A DNA stretch of 37,682 nucleotides from Candidatus Thiovulum imperiosus (GTDB taxonomy: Bacteria; Campylobacterota; Campylobacteria; Campylobacterales; Thiovulaceae): the NCBI GenBank assembly GCA_024281175.1, contig JAMJTW010000001.1, positions 1 to 37,682 of the forward strand, given 5' to 3'. Each line of letters opens with the position of its first letter. Position 1 is the stretch's first letter. A model generated the notes under the pieces. The model saw only the letters and a program-made list of their open reading frames with translations, was not told the origin of the DNA and searched no databases. A program made the translations under genes and the position numbers. Of this stretch, positions 1 to 9,024 are shown piece by piece.

Positions 1-1
1 G

Positions 2-2959
2 AGAAGTGCTGGAACAGGGTTAATAGTTGAACTCAATGCTTCTTCACACTCTAATGTATTTACTATTACTGATTTTGAGGGAACTCAATATTTTGACATA
101 AATACTACAACTCACAATACTGGTTCATCTCAAACATTAACTGCAAGAACAATTAATCAACAAATTAATAGATATAAATTAGATGGAAATGTTTCAGATG
201 AGTTTAATATTGTTGCTTATCCAACAGGAACAGCAAACACAATTGCTTTAATTTCTGATAAAAGATTTATTGTTAAGCCAACAAATGCTACTTCAATTTC
301 AACTCAATCAATTGGAGCAATAACAACTTTAACAGGTGGAAAGGCATGGGATTTAAATACATCAAGCCCTAATGTATTAACTGCCGTTACTGGTATTCAT
401 AACTCAGCTCAACAATATGCTTCTGTTTATGATGAAAATACTCTTGGACTAGAGACTTCCGATGAAAACACAATGGCTGGTGGTTTAGTTATTTACTCTA
501 ATGTTAGTGATGACTATTCTGGTACTGATAGCAATAAAACAACATATAATCCAGCAAGTGGAGCAATTGGAACTGTTTCAACAGATATAGAAAGTGGATT
601 AGCTGGTGAAAAAGTTACTCAACTTGACCTTGCTTTTGACGATGGAACAGATGACACCTTATTAGTAGCTTCTACTTTAAGTTGGGGAATTGAAGAAAAT
701 ACTTCTACAAGAACTTATGAAATTGTTTCGTCAGGTGAAACAGGACCATCAACTTTAGTTATTGATTATAATTATGATGCTAATGATGATGGTGTGATAG
801 ATTTAAATGATACTATCTCATTTGCTATTGGCAATGATGATAGTGGTGATATCATAGCAACAGCTATTAATGGTCACTCTAAGTTTAGTGCACAAGCAGA
901 CCATAACAAAACACTTTATGTTACAACAACTGATATGAATTATGCAAATTTTTCCATCTATCAATCAGAGGGAAGCTCAAGACTTAAACTTGTTACAGAC
1001 TCAACTGAAGATAATTCATCAGGTGTAATTAAAAATGTTTACTCTCTTGAAAATCTTGCAAGAGCTACAATTAATCTGAATACAGTTGAGTATACAGTTA
1101 GTGATGTTGCTACTGCTTACAGCAGAGACCATTCAGATATAAATATTACTGGTGACAATAATACAACATTCTCTGTGCATATAGGATTTAATATTCCAGG
1201 TACAGGTAGTTCTGCTTTATCACTATCAGCTGATTACAACATCTCTTCTGGTGATCAAAGTGGTGTAACAGAATATGCTAATGGAACAAAAATTAACACA
1301 CCTTCAGGTGAAGTTAATGTTACAGCAAGTGGTTATGGAAATGAAGTAAATATATCTCTAGCTGGTGAAGATACTGGTGAGTATTCAACAAGTGAAATAG
1401 CAGCTCTTATTGCTCATGGTTGGAACTTATTGGCATCTATTGATGAAAACTTATCTATTAGAGCTGAAGCAACTTCTAATGTTGTAACAATTACAGGTGA
1501 CTTTAATGCTAGTAGAGATACAAATGTTTCTAGAGCAGATGCTGGTGACTTTACTATCACAAAAGAGACAACAGTAATTGGTGGTAGTGTAACTTTAGAT
1601 AGTTTAACTGATGACCTAGGACATTCTCCAATTTATGCTGGAGCTGCTGTAACAGATGTGAACAACCCTATTACACTTCTTCAAGATGCTACGGGAATGA
1701 AAGTAAATAAAGTTCTTTCAACAAATGAAGAGGGAGACTCAATCTCTTGGAACTTTGCTGACTTTACAAAAGATAGAGATGATTGGTTTGATTATGCTGA
1801 TACATATACACTATTCTCATTCGATGAAGGTAAAGGATACTGGGTTTACTTAGATAGTTCATCTGCTGTTGAGTTTGACTCTGCATTTGATACAGACGAT
1901 TTAACAGTTTCTGCTACTTATGACCATATCTTTACTCAAGATACAAACATCTCTTCTAACTCTGGAACAGACTCTGATGATGACATGACAACAGTAAATG
2001 TTATCAGTTCAGGTTCAATCACAGTTGATGTTGCTGACTTAGCTTCTGTAACAATCGATAGAGTTATTGCAAATGTTAATGGTGTTGATTTAACAATGAC
2101 TCAATCTGGAAATGAGTATGTTGCTAGTTATAGTGAGTATATGGTTGGAGACTTTGATGATACTGAAACTCTTACAGTGACTGTATTTACAGAAGATAAC
2201 TTTGCTAAATCTCTTACTTACAGTTTAGATACTTCTAAGCCATCTACTCCAACTATTACTGTTAGTAACCTTACAAGTGCAGACCTTACAGCTGATGATG
2301 GAAACTCTATTTATGTTTATAGCGGAGATATCAATAACTCTGATTTAACAGGTTCTACTTATGAAGCTACTGTTGAAGCTGGAACTGTAAATATTTGTCA
2401 ATATGCTGATGACTTCTCTTCAAATATTGTTGAAATGAGATTTGTTGCTTCTAACGGATACTCTACTGCACCAGCTTCTGATATTGGATATATTGGTGGT
2501 GACTTAAATGCTACTTACTATCCAGTTTACAAAGATGCTTCTATTCTTACTGTAACAACTTCTGAATTGACTGATGGTCTTTCTGATGATTATGACTCAA
2601 CTTGTACAAGTACAGGTGCTGCAACTGAAAGTTATGGTATTGAACTTTCAACTACTGGTTATGATGTAAAAATTGCATTTGAAACTCCAGATAATCCTGT
2701 TCCTCTTGCAGATGTTGCTCCAGCAAACATTGGACTTACAACTCTAGAAGTTACTACTAATAATTTAACTACTGAAATTGCTACAATCCAGTTTGATACA
2801 AGCAAATTTGATAGCACTTCTGATATAGTTCTTATTCAATATGATGATGTTATTTATAGCACAACAACTCATGTTCTTGAAGCAGCTGCAACAGCTGGAG
2901 AAAATGTTGCTCTTACAGAGGACAATGTTACTCAACTTTCTGGTCAAACTATCGACTAA
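2..2959 (+). CDS. Large exported surface protein, 5' end outside window
   Basis: The frame is open from base 2 with no stop before TAA at 2957-2959, so the internal ATG at 473 is not the real start and at least 985 residues of a longer protein are present. The sequence is rich in Thr, Ser, Asp, Asn and Gly, has almost no Cys, and shows beta-strand-like alternation, as in adhesin or Ig-like repeat proteins. Around bases 1770-1860 it has a tryptophan-rich stretch ending GKGYWVY, like the C-terminal half of a GW/GFW module also found in the genes at 6048 and 9025. No anchor or sorting signal is visible at the C-terminus, which ends GQTID. A secreted or surface role is inferred from composition; I recognise no enzymatic domain. 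A terminator follows. Confidence 0.7.
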   Translation, partial: RSAGTGLIVELNASSHSNVFTITDFEGTQYFDINTTTHNTGSSQTLTARTINQQINRYKLDGNVSDEFNIVAYPTGTANTIALISDKRFIVKPTNATSISTQSIGAITTLTGGKAWDLNTSSPNVLTAVTGIHNSAQQYASVYDENTLGLETSDENTMAGGLVIYSNVSDDYSGTDSNKTTYNPASGAIGTVSTDIESGLAGEKVTQLDLAFDDGTDDTLLVASTLSWGIEENTSTRTYEIVSSGETGPSTLVIDYNYDANDDGVIDLNDTISFAIGNDDSGDIIATAINGHSKFSAQADHNKTLYVTTTDMNYANFSIYQSEGSSRLKLVTDSTEDNSSGVIKNVYSLENLARATINLNTVEYTVSDVATAYSRDHSDINITGDNNTTFSVHIGFNIPGTGSSALSLSADYNISSGDQSGVTEYANGTKINTPSGEVNVTASGYGNEVNISLAGEDTGEYSTSEIAALIAHGWNLLASIDENLSIRAEATSNVVTITGDFNASRDTNVSRADAGDFTITKETTVIGGSVTLDSLTDDLGHSPIYAGAAVTDVNNPITLLQDATGMKVNKVLSTNEEGDSISWNFADFTKDRDDWFDYADTYTLFSFDEGKGYWVYLDSSSAVEFDSAFDTDDLTVSATYDHIFTQDTNISSNSGTDSDDDMTTVNVISSGSITVDVADLASVTIDRVIANVNGVDLTMTQSGNEYVASYSEYMVGDFDDTETLTVTVFTEDNFAKSLTYSLDTSKPSTPTITVSNLTSADLTADDGNSIYVYSGDINNSDLTGSTYEATVEAGTVNICQYADDFSSNIVEMRFVASNGYSTAPASDIGYIGGDLNATYYPVYKDASILTVTTSELTDGLSDDYDSTCTSTGAATESYGIELSTTGYDVKIAFETPDNPVPLADVAPANIGLTTLEVTTNNLTTEIATIQFDTSKFDSTSDIVLIQYDDVIYSTTTHVLEAAATAGENVALTEDNVTQLSGQTID

Positions 2960-2968
2960 GAAAGAACC

Positions 2969-3031
2969 AGAGGAGCTTTTCTCCTCCTCTCTCTTCCCCC
3001 CTATTTTGATAAGAAGAGCCTTAGCTCTTCT
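2969..3031 (+). terminator. Tandem hairpins after the surface protein gene
   Basis: Two inverted repeats follow the stop codon at 2959. The first pairs AGAGGAG (2969-2975) with CTCCTCT (2984-2990). The second pairs AGAAGAGC (3012-3019) with GCTCTTCT (3024-3031) around a CTTA loop, an 8 bp perfect stem followed by ATTTA. Neither has a long T run, so termination efficiency is uncertain. The second lies between convergent genes and could serve both strands. Confidence 0.5.
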
Positions 3032-3036
3032 ATTTA

Positions 3037-3267
3037 CTATAAGTTGGAGAGCTTCTCTCCTATCTTTACCATAGCTTGAAATAGCTCCTCTTCCGTTTGA
3101 AAAACTTCTCTTATCTCCTCTTCTGGAAAGATAAAAACCAATCTATACTCTAAAATATTTACTCTATCTTTATAGGCTTCTACCCACTCCAGAGACATCT
3201 CACTCTGCTCTTTCTCAAACTCTATCCATACAGCTGGATATACTTTTTTTAAATTTTCTAACTTCAT
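3037..3267 (-). CDS. Small hypothetical protein (76 aa)
   Basis: I do not recognise this protein. It is charged, rich in Glu, Lys and aromatic residues, with no signal peptide or membrane segment, and looks like a small soluble alpha/beta protein (start MKLENLKKVYPAVWIEF). It converges with the surface protein gene and is separated from ftsH by the repeat-rich gap. No clear Shine-Dalgarno sequence precedes the ATG. Instead a TATAAT lies only 6 bases upstream, so the transcript may be leaderless. Its composition is protein-like and unlike that of the shadow ORFs around it, but it could still be spurious. Confidence 0.5.
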   Translation of the reverse strand: MKLENLKKVYPAVWIEFEKEQSEMSLEWVEAYKDRVNILEYRLVFIFPEEEIREVFQTEEELFQAMVKIGEKLSNL

Positions 3268-3273
3268 ACCTAT

Positions 3274-3279
3274 ATTATA
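3274..3279 (-). promoter_or_regulatory. Candidate -10 box, leaderless start
   Basis: The minus strand reads TATAAT here, with its 3' end 6 bases before the ATG at 3267. The predicted transcription start would fall at or next to the start codon. No good -35 is evident, which is common in Campylobacterota promoters. Confidence 0.35.
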
Positions 3280-3323
3280 CTTTTAAAAATAAGAGTAATC
3301 ACTCAGGTACTCTCTAGGACTCC

Positions 3324-3398
3324 GTCATTTCGAGCTTGTCGAGAAATCTATTTTCCATACGGAGATTTCTCCACTCCCTAACGGTCGGTCGAAATGAC
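3324..3398. repeat. Palindromic repeat, copy A
   Basis: A 75 base element bounded by GTCATTTCGA (3324-3333) and its inverse TCGAAATGAC (3389-3398). An inner pair, GAGAAATCT (3341-3349) and AGATTTCTC (3363-3371), forms a nested stem. The same layout recurs at 3562-3654 and 31498-31569, so it is a dispersed family resembling REP or small non-autonomous elements. Confidence 0.75.
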
Positions 3399-3519
3399 AC
3401 TTTGGGGCTGAGTGGTTACAAATAAGCAAGTTAAATTGTTATTTCTGAAGAATTGATTTCGAGTAGTAGCAAGAGTCTTGAAATAAGAGGGAGTGGCTAA
3501 AAATGGTGAAGTAGATACA

Positions 3520-3543
3520 TCACTTCGTTCATGTCGAAATGAC
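3520..3543. repeat. Palindromic repeat, half copy B
   Basis: Only the right end of the element is present. The bases CACTTCGTTCATGTCGAAAT (3521-3540) plus GAC are the same as the right end of copy C at 3632-3654. It may be a remnant, or one end of a larger nested arrangement with copy A or C. Confidence 0.6.
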
Positions 3544-3561
3544 AAAAAAGAGGATACACTC

Positions 3562-3654
3562 GTCATTTCAAACCTTTTTGGGTGAGAAATCTTTTATTTA
3601 GTAAAACGATAAGTTTCCAAGATTTCTCAATCACTTCGTTCATGTCGAAATGAC
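3562..3654. repeat. Palindromic repeat, copy C
   Basis: A 93 base element starting GTCATTTCAA (3562) and ending TCGAAATGAC (3645-3654). The inner arms are GAGAAATCTT (3584-3593) and AAGATTTCTC (3619-3628). Its right end matches half copy B, and its left interior (CTTTTTGGGTGAGAAATCTT) resembles the inverse of the right side of copy D. Confidence 0.75.
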
Positions 3655-3689
3655 AAGAGAGATAGAAACCTATTTGGTCACTCCCTAGC

Positions 3690-3714
3690 AAAGAGTCTGA
3701 TTTAAAGACTCTTT
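3690..3714 (-). terminator. Hairpin downstream of ftsH
   Basis: AAAGAGTCT (3690-3698) pairs with AGACTCTTT (3706-3714), a 9 bp stem with a 7 base loop, placed 17 bases after the ftsH stop. The T tract on the ftsH strand is poor. The stem core (GAGTC/GACTC) resembles the hairpin after tcdA at 16516. Confidence 0.5.
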
Positions 3715-3731
3715 AAGTTTTTATGAGAGAT

Positions 3732-5648
3732 TTACTCTTCGCTCTCTTTTTGAAGTAGAGATGGTAACTCATTTTCAGTTTCAAACTCTTTTATGATATT
3801 CCGAACCTCATCACCACTTATAGTTTCTGTATCATAAAGAGCTAGAACCATCTTTTCAATTGCATCACGATAGGTTTCAAGATGTCCTTTTACAACATCA
3901 TATCTCTCTTGCAGAGTATTTCTTATAAATGCGTCCATTTCTCGAGAGGTCTCTTCTGAAAAATCTCTACCTTGTGCAAAACCTCCACCTAAAAAGCTCT
4001 GTCTCTGCTTCTCAAGAACCATAAGACCAGCAACATCAGACATTCCATAATATTGAACCATCGATTTAATGATATCCGTAGCTCTTTCTAAGTCATTAGA
4101 TGCTCCTGTTGAAATCTCTCCAAAGAATACCTCTTCAGCACCTCGACCTCCAAGAAGTACATCAACTTCAGCAATAAGTTCATGTTTTTGAGCTAAAAAT
4201 TTGTTCTCTTCAGGAGTGTTTAGAGTGTATCCAAGTGCTGCAAGACCTCGAGGAACAATAGATACTTTATTTACTTTTTTAGCACCTTTTGTAATTTCAG
4301 AAATTAGAGCATGTCCGCTTTCATGATATGCAACTATCTTTTTCTCTTTTGGATTTATTCTTCGGCTCTTCTTCTCAAGACCAGCAATTGCTCTTTCAAC
4401 AGCTTCTTTAAAGTCGTGATGAGTAATACTCTCTTTCTCTTCTCGTCCTGCTAATAGTGCTGCTTCATTTACAATATTTGCTAAATCTGCTCCAGCCAAT
4501 CCTGCTGTAAGTCTAGCAATATCTTCTAAGTCCACATCTTCATCGAGTTTATACCCTTTAATATGAACATTTAGAATTTCAACTCTACCTTTGAAATCAG
4601 GTTTGTCTACAAGAACTTGTCTATCAAATCGTCCTGGTCTCATAAGTGCTGGGTCAAGAATTTCAGGTCGGTTTGTCGCTGCAAGAACGATGATAGGTAA
4701 AGTTGTATTGAAGCCGTCCATTTCAGCAAGAAGTTGATTTAAGGTCTGTTCTCTCTCATCATTTCCACCTCCAACTGGTCCAGAAGCTCTACTCTTTCCA
4801 ATCGCGTCGATTTCATCAATAAATACAATTGCAGGTGCTTCTCTTTTAGCATGTTCAAAAAGGTCTCGAACTCTGGAGGCTCCAACCCCAACAAACATCT
4901 CAATAAAACTACTTCCTGTTACAGAAAAGAATGGAACTTCAGCCTCACCTGCTACTGCTTTTGCAAGAAGTGTCTTTCCAGTTCCTGGAGGTCCAACCAA
5001 CAGAACACCTTTTGGAATTTTTGCACCAAGAGAGATATATCGGTCTGGGTGTTTTAAGAAGTCTACGATTTCTTTAACTTCCTCTTTTGCCTCTTCTGAA
5101 CCTGCAACATCATCAAACTTTGTTTTTGGCTTTTCAGAATTTATAAGTTTACGAGATTGTCCCATTCCAAGCATTCCACCGCCTAAATTTTTCTGCATTC
5201 GAGATGCAAAAAACATCCAGACTCCCATAATCAATAGAAAAGGAAAAATCCAACCAAACATCTCAATAAACCAGTTTGATTCATTGAAACCGCCATACTC
5301 TATTCCCTTTTCGTCGAGAAGTTTGATAAGTTCGCTATCAAATGCTACAAGTTTTGAATGGTAAACAATAGGAGCAGTTCCTTCAAATCCAAACGCCTTA
5401 ATATATGATTGTCCAATTTCAACTCTCTGAACTTGTTTGTTTGAAATTAGACTTTTCATTTCAGAGTAACTTATCTCCTTATGAGTTCTAATGTTTTGTC
5501 CCTCTTGAAGAGAAAACTCATCTCCGCCTCCATCACCTATTATAAGTTTAAAGAAGAAGATAGTTATGAGTGAAAATATTGCAAAAGTGATGAGGGGATT
5601 TTTATTAAAAAAGTTGTTATCCCCTCCTCCCTTATTACCTCTATTCAA
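3732..5648 (-). CDS. ftsH: ATP-dependent zinc metalloprotease FtsH
   Basis: Membrane-anchored AAA+ protease that extracts and degrades membrane and regulatory proteins. The 638 residues have the usual order: a membrane helix at about 18-37, a short periplasmic domain, a second helix at about 127-147, the AAA domain with Walker A GPPGTGKT (219-226), Walker [10 protein letters not shown] (about 274-282) and an Arg-finger region RPGRFDRQ, then the peptidase domain with the zinc site HESGH (442-446) and a downstream DLERAT that supplies the third ligand. HESGH replaces the commoner HEAGH; both metal-binding His and the catalytic Glu are kept. The start is TTG at 5646-5648 with AAGGAAA upstream; the next in-frame ATG is at residue 64, inside the periplasmic domain, so TTG is well supported. 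A glycine-rich cytoplasmic N-terminus precedes the first helix. Confidence 0.97.
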   Translation of the reverse strand: MNRGNKGGGDNNFFNKNPLITFAIFSLITIFFFKLIIGDGGGDEFSLQEGQNIRTHKEISYSEMKSLISNKQVQRVEIGQSYIKAFGFEGTAPIVYHSKLVAFDSELIKLLDEKGIEYGGFNESNWFIEMFGWIFPFLLIMGVWMFFASRMQKNLGGGMLGMGQSRKLINSEKPKTKFDDVAGSEEAKEEVKEIVDFLKHPDRYISLGAKIPKGVLLVGPPGTGKTLLAKAVAGEAEVPFFSVTGSSFIEMFVGVGASRVRDLFEHAKREAPAIVFIDEIDAIGKSRASGPVGGGNDEREQTLNQLLAEMDGFNTTLPIIVLAATNRPEILDPALMRPGRFDRQVLVDKPDFKGRVEILNVHIKGYKLDEDVDLEDIARLTAGLAGADLANIVNEAALLAGREEKESITHHDFKEAVERAIAGLEKKSRRINPKEKKIVAYHESGHALISEITKGAKKVNKVSIVPRGLAALGYTLNTPEENKFLAQKHELIAEVDVLLGGRGAEEVFFGEISTGASNDLERATDIIKSMVQYYGMSDVAGLMVLEKQRQSFLGGGFAQGRDFSEETSREMDAFIRNTLQERYDVVKGHLETYRDAIEKMVLALYDTETISGDEVRNIIKEFETENELPSLLQKESEE

Positions 5649-5720
5649 TATAATTTCCTTTTAAAAATTTAGTTCCGAATTCTAGCAAAATAGAGATAGT
5701 TGCTAAGCAAATATATTTTG

Positions 5721-5746
5721 AAATCAAAGAATCTGAACTTTGATTT
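5721..5746 (-). terminator. Hairpin between fliQ and ftsH
   Basis: AAATCAAAG (5721-5729) pairs with CTTTGATTT (5738-5746), a 9 bp stem with an 8 base loop, in the 124 base gap after fliQ. On the minus strand it is followed by CAAAATATATTT, a weak U tract. It could end the fliQ transcript upstream of the ftsH promoter. Confidence 0.4.
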
Positions 5747-5772
5747 TGTAGAAAAGAATCTGAAGCTAGATT

Positions 5773-6039
5773 CTATTGAACAAATTTAGGAATATAGTTG
5801 AAAATTCTTTCTGAAAACTCTATTGTTAGATTTAACATCCAAGGCATTGTTACTATCATAACAACAACAACACCAATAATTTTTGGTATAAAAGATAGTG
5901 TCATCTCATTAATTTGAGTTGTGGCTTGGAAAATTGAGACAGCTAATCCAAGTATCATACCAGTCATAAGAGCTGGAAGTCCTAAATATAGAGCCAATTT
6001 GAATGTCTCAATTCCCAATTTTATAAGTTCGCTTTCCAT
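5773..6039 (-). CDS. fliQ: Flagellar export apparatus protein FliQ
   Basis: FliQ is a small inner-membrane subunit of the flagellar type III export gate, assembled with FliP and FliR. The 88 residues match the family length. Two hydrophobic helices (about 14-36 and 53-74) flank the conserved polar linker FQATTQINEMTLSFIPKI, which is diagnostic of FliQ/SctS proteins. The ATG has a clear AGGAG five bases upstream; that Shine-Dalgarno overlaps the stop codon of the GH16-like gene 8 bases away, so the two are probably cotranscribed and coupled. No other flagellar gene is in the window. Confidence 0.95.
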   Translation of the reverse strand: MESELIKLGIETFKLALYLGLPALMTGMILGLAVSIFQATTQINEMTLSFIPKIIGVVVVMIVTMPWMLNLTIEFSERIFNYIPKFVQ

Positions 6040-6047
6040 TTAATCTC

Positions 6048-7094
6048 CTATTTCTGTATCCAAAAACCGCTATAGGCTGGTATCTCTTCAATAACTTCTA
6101 TACCATTTGCTTCTAAAGTTTCTCTAATTTTACGATAAGGAGAGTATGCTTTCCATTTTTCATCTGAGAAAATCCAAACCACTCTTGCACTTTTAAAAAT
6201 AGAGAAATTATCTATCTTTTCAGAAGCTCCTAAAAGAAAGTTTTTATTAAATTCAAGACCCTCAATTTTTGTTTGGAGTTCATTTGTTTGATTTGTAACT
6301 GTGCCTATATCACTATCCTCTATGGCACTACAACTATCTTCATCTTCATTCAAAGGTGTAAATTTGAAATAGTCTATTTTAAATTCAACAGGTAAATCAT
6401 CATTTGTAAGTGAGTATTGTAAATCTTCAACAAGCCAGTTTCTAAAAACAACTCTCATTTTCTGGTCTGGTAGAGTTTTTGCAGAAGCCAATTCTTGACG
6501 AATAGCTTCATTATCATAATACCAAATTACTTTTTCTGGAAAGTAGTCTATTTGATAGAGATGATATTTTAAAGATATCTTTTCACCCTCAAAGTTCTGG
6601 TCAAGTTTAGTATTGTGAAAAGTATTTACCTCATCATCTTCCATAACTCCAGTTGCCATTAGAGTCATATATCCTTTTTCAAGAAGGTCAAAACCTATAA
6701 TTTCATGATGTTTGGCATAGTTATCTCCGTCCCAAAGCAGAAGAACTGTTTCAGTCATAGGCTCTATTCCAGTTGCCCAAATTCTAAACTCATATCTACC
6801 ATAACCAAACTCCATTGATGATTTTACTTCTCCGCTTGTTGAACGAAAAAGAGTTCCACTGCTATCTGTTGTCCCAATAAACTCTAAGTTTAAAACTAAT
6901 TCATCATCAAGAAGATTTACATTATTTGGATATAAAAGTGATGCACTACCATCAAAAGAGACACTGTTTGTTTTTACCCACATATCACTCCACTCTTCTC
7001 CATCAAACTCATCTTCAAAAGTTGGTTCTGAACACAGCTCATCAGCAGAGTATAAAAAAGAGAGAGATATCAATAAAACAAATATAATTTTCAT
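6048..7094 (-). CDS. Exported GH16-like (laminarinase/lectin fold) protein
   Basis: The protein starts with a Sec signal peptide (MKIIFVLLISLSFLYSADEL) and continues as a concanavalin A-like glucanase domain (about 22-255): DEFDGEEWSDMWV near the start, FGYGRYEFRIWATG before the active site, and a C-terminal FKIDYFKF strand, all typical of glycoside hydrolase family 16. GH16 enzymes normally carry ExDxxE. Here the aligned stretch is GFDLLE (134-139), so the first catalytic Glu appears to be Gly, although E131 is nearby. It may therefore bind glycans without cutting them. The last 70 residues are a separate module (KNFLLG to the terminal SGFWIQK) that recurs in the gene at 9025. Its ATG overlaps the stop of the upstream AAA ATPase gene (ATGA), indicating coupling. 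Confidence 0.75.
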   Translation of the reverse strand: MKIIFVLLISLSFLYSADELCSEPTFEDEFDGEEWSDMWVKTNSVSFDGSASLLYPNNVNLLDDELVLNLEFIGTTDSSGTLFRSTSGEVKSSMEFGYGRYEFRIWATGIEPMTETVLLLWDGDNYAKHHEIIGFDLLEKGYMTLMATGVMEDDEVNTFHNTKLDQNFEGEKISLKYHLYQIDYFPEKVIWYYDNEAIRQELASAKTLPDQKMRVVFRNWLVEDLQYSLTNDDLPVEFKIDYFKFTPLNEDEDSCSAIEDSDIGTVTNQTNELQTKIEGLEFNKNFLLGASEKIDNFSIFKSARVVWIFSDEKWKAYSPYRKIRETLEANGIEVIEEIPAYSGFWIQK

Positions 7095-8971
7095 TCACAA
7101 TTCCTACAACTATTTAAAACTTTTTCAGCTTCTGATGGAGATATAAATATACTTTCTGTAAAGTTCAAAATATCTTCTAGTTTCTCTTTTTCAAAATATT
7201 TCACAGTTGGTTCTATTTTCTTCGATGTAACTTCATTTTTTAAAATTTCATGTAAATTTAAATATGGCTCTTTGTAAGAGACATCTATCTTATTTAATTC
7301 CAGTGAGTATTTATATATTTCATAATAATTTTTTTCCGCTTTATAGAAGTTTAAAATTTTCAATAAAGTATCAATTTCACCATCTTTTAGATACTCTTTT
7401 TGCAATGAAGAGATATACTCATTTTCTCTCTCTTCTTCTTGATTTAAAATAACTTTTAAGCGATGACTATTGAAATATGTAACTATTGGAGTTATTTGTA
7501 ATCTCTTTTGAAAAGGAGTGTCATCTAAATTTAAACTATCAATTTCCACATTTCGAATAACTTCTAATTTTCTATCTTTATCAATTAATTTACGAACAAA
7601 AGAGAAATCTTCCTCTTCTATCTGAATAGGTTCTTCTAATTTTTTGACAACTTCTTCTTCCTTTTTCTGTTCAAGTTTTATTATCTCTTTTTCTAAATAC
7701 TCTTCTACTATTTTAGGCAACTCTTCTGTTATTGCAATTTTTGTTGGATTGACTATATCAACTTGAATTTTATCTTCATACTCTATATATTTTGCATAAG
7801 CAACATATATTAAAGTTGGCAGTATTAGGAAAGATAGGTATCTTATATACTCTTTTCTTTTCCATTTTCTCCACACAGCTTCAGCTGTTGGTGTATGTCT
7901 TAAATCAGTACTATTGCTAATTTCAACTTTTATAAAACCTATTTGAATAGCAACAATTTCTATTTCTCGAGCCTTTACTCTCATTTTAGGTTTTGAACCT
8001 ATTGGGTCACTACTATATATTTCTGGATACTTTGAAAAATATGTGTAAAGTAGATTGTTTGTTGCTCTGTAATTTCCTTCTGTAATTGAGTGTATTCGTC
8101 TTACAATTCTACTTGAAAACTGTTTTGCAAGAGAGAGCATTGAAGCACCAATCAGTTTCTTTTGAATATAGTTTTTTAACTCACTGCTAGTGGCATTTTT
8201 TAATTCTATCTTTTCCCAAATTCTACTTTGAAAATGTTCTTGAGAAAATATATCTTCTTGCTTCAATTTATGAAGAACAAAAATAACTCTTAACTTTTGA
8301 GTGTCTGAAAGAATTCGTAACTTTTCTAAAGTGGCATTCGAATAGAGTTGAGCCTCATCTAAAAGAATAATTGGTTTTTTCTTTCCACTTAACTCTTTAC
8401 TAAAAACTATTCTTTCTCTAAGTTCGTCAAAAGTGTTTGGTGGATTTTTTTTAAAAACAACAGATGATATAAATTGAAAAAGCTGTTTTCCATTTAAAAT
8501 TGGAGAAGCAATAAGTATTGAAACTCTATTTAAAGCTAGGAGATCATTATGAAGTCTGCTAATAAACATACTCTTTCCACTTCCAGGAACACCATATATT
8601 ACAGACATTTTCAAATTCTCATTTAAAACTTTATGAATTCTAGTAAATGCTAAAGCATTTGAGTCTAATTCTATATATTTGTAAGGGTCTACAACATCTT
8701 TAAAAGCGTCTTGTGGTTTTGGAGTTTGAACTATCGAATTTTCTTCATATATTTCTTCAAATACAGTTCTTAATTCTCTTTTTTCTCCATTTTCTCCATC
8801 AGATACAAGAACTTCTTTTTCTTCTTGCTCAAATACATCTTTGAGTTCATCACTCTCAATATCTATACTTTGAATGGTCTCTTTATCTTCTTGAAATTTT
8901 TCTGGAAATATTCTTTTTTTTGGGTCAAACTTCTTTTTCTGTTTTGCTAAGTTATCTTTACTAAAAGACAT
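7091..8971 (-). CDS. ExeA/MshM-like AAA ATPase with membrane anchor and extracytoplasmic helical region
   Basis: Counting from the upstream GTG at 8980, Walker A is GVPGSGKS (about 130-137), Walker B is PIILLDEA (about 203-210), and a sensor-like RVIFVLHKL follows. This is the AAA/GspA-type ATPase found in ExeA and MshM, which help build type II secretion or MSHA pilus machinery. An acidic and basic N-terminal tail precedes it. One membrane helix (about 381-397, YLSFLILPTLIYVAYAKY) separates it from a 230-residue Glu/Lys-rich helical part that looks TPR-like or coiled-coil. The protein ends SCRNCE, a CxxC pair at the extreme C-terminus. ATG at 8971 is chosen; GTG at 8980 is an alternative. 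It is translationally coupled to the GH16-like gene. Confidence 0.7.
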   Translation of the reverse strand: MSFSKDNLAKQKKKFDPKKRIFPEKFQEDKETIQSIDIESDELKDVFEQEEKEVLVSDGENGEKRELRTVFEEIYEENSIVQTPKPQDAFKDVVDPYKYIELDSNALAFTRIHKVLNENLKMSVIYGVPGSGKSMFISRLHNDLLALNRVSILIASPILNGKQLFQFISSVVFKKNPPNTFDELRERIVFSKELSGKKKPIILLDEAQLYSNATLEKLRILSDTQKLRVIFVLHKLKQEDIFSQEHFQSRIWEKIELKNATSSELKNYIQKKLIGASMLSLAKQFSSRIVRRIHSITEGNYRATNNLLYTYFSKYPEIYSSDPIGSKPKMRVKAREIEIVAIQIGFIKVEISNSTDLRHTPTAEAVWRKWKRKEYIRYLSFLILPTLIYVAYAKYIEYEDKIQVDIVNPTKIAITEELPKIVEEYLEKEIIKLEQKKEEEVVKKLEEPIQIEEEDFSFVRKLIDKDRKLEVIRNVEIDSLNLDDTPFQKRLQITPIVTYFNSHRLKVILNQEEERENEYISSLQKEYLKDGEIDTLLKILNFYKAEKNYYEIYKYSLELNKIDVSYKEPYLNLHEILKNEVTSKKIEPTVKYFEKEKLEDILNFTESIFISPSEAEKVLNSCRNCE

Positions 8972-9024
8972 AATGCTCACTCTTTTTTTCTTTGAACGAT
9001 TCTATCAAAAAGAGAGAGTGGAAT

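Larger units (their letters stand above)
3268..3731. other. Gene-free repeat-rich intergenic region
   Basis: This 464 base gap has no credible gene. It holds two complete copies and one half copy of a palindromic repeat whose outer ends are GTCATTTCGA and TCGAAATGAC, plus a hairpin next to the ftsH stop. The reverse-strand open frame covering about 3378-3566 is made largely of repeat sequence and is not a convincing gene. Confidence 0.7.

Noticed and set aside
2841-3074. 77-codon plus-strand frame overlapping the end of the first gene
   Set aside because: It runs in another frame of a clear coding region and through the terminator hairpins.
3378-3566. 62-codon open frame on the minus strand in the 3.3-3.7 kb gap
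   Set aside because: It is built largely from palindromic repeat sequence, has no ribosome binding site and no protein-like pattern.
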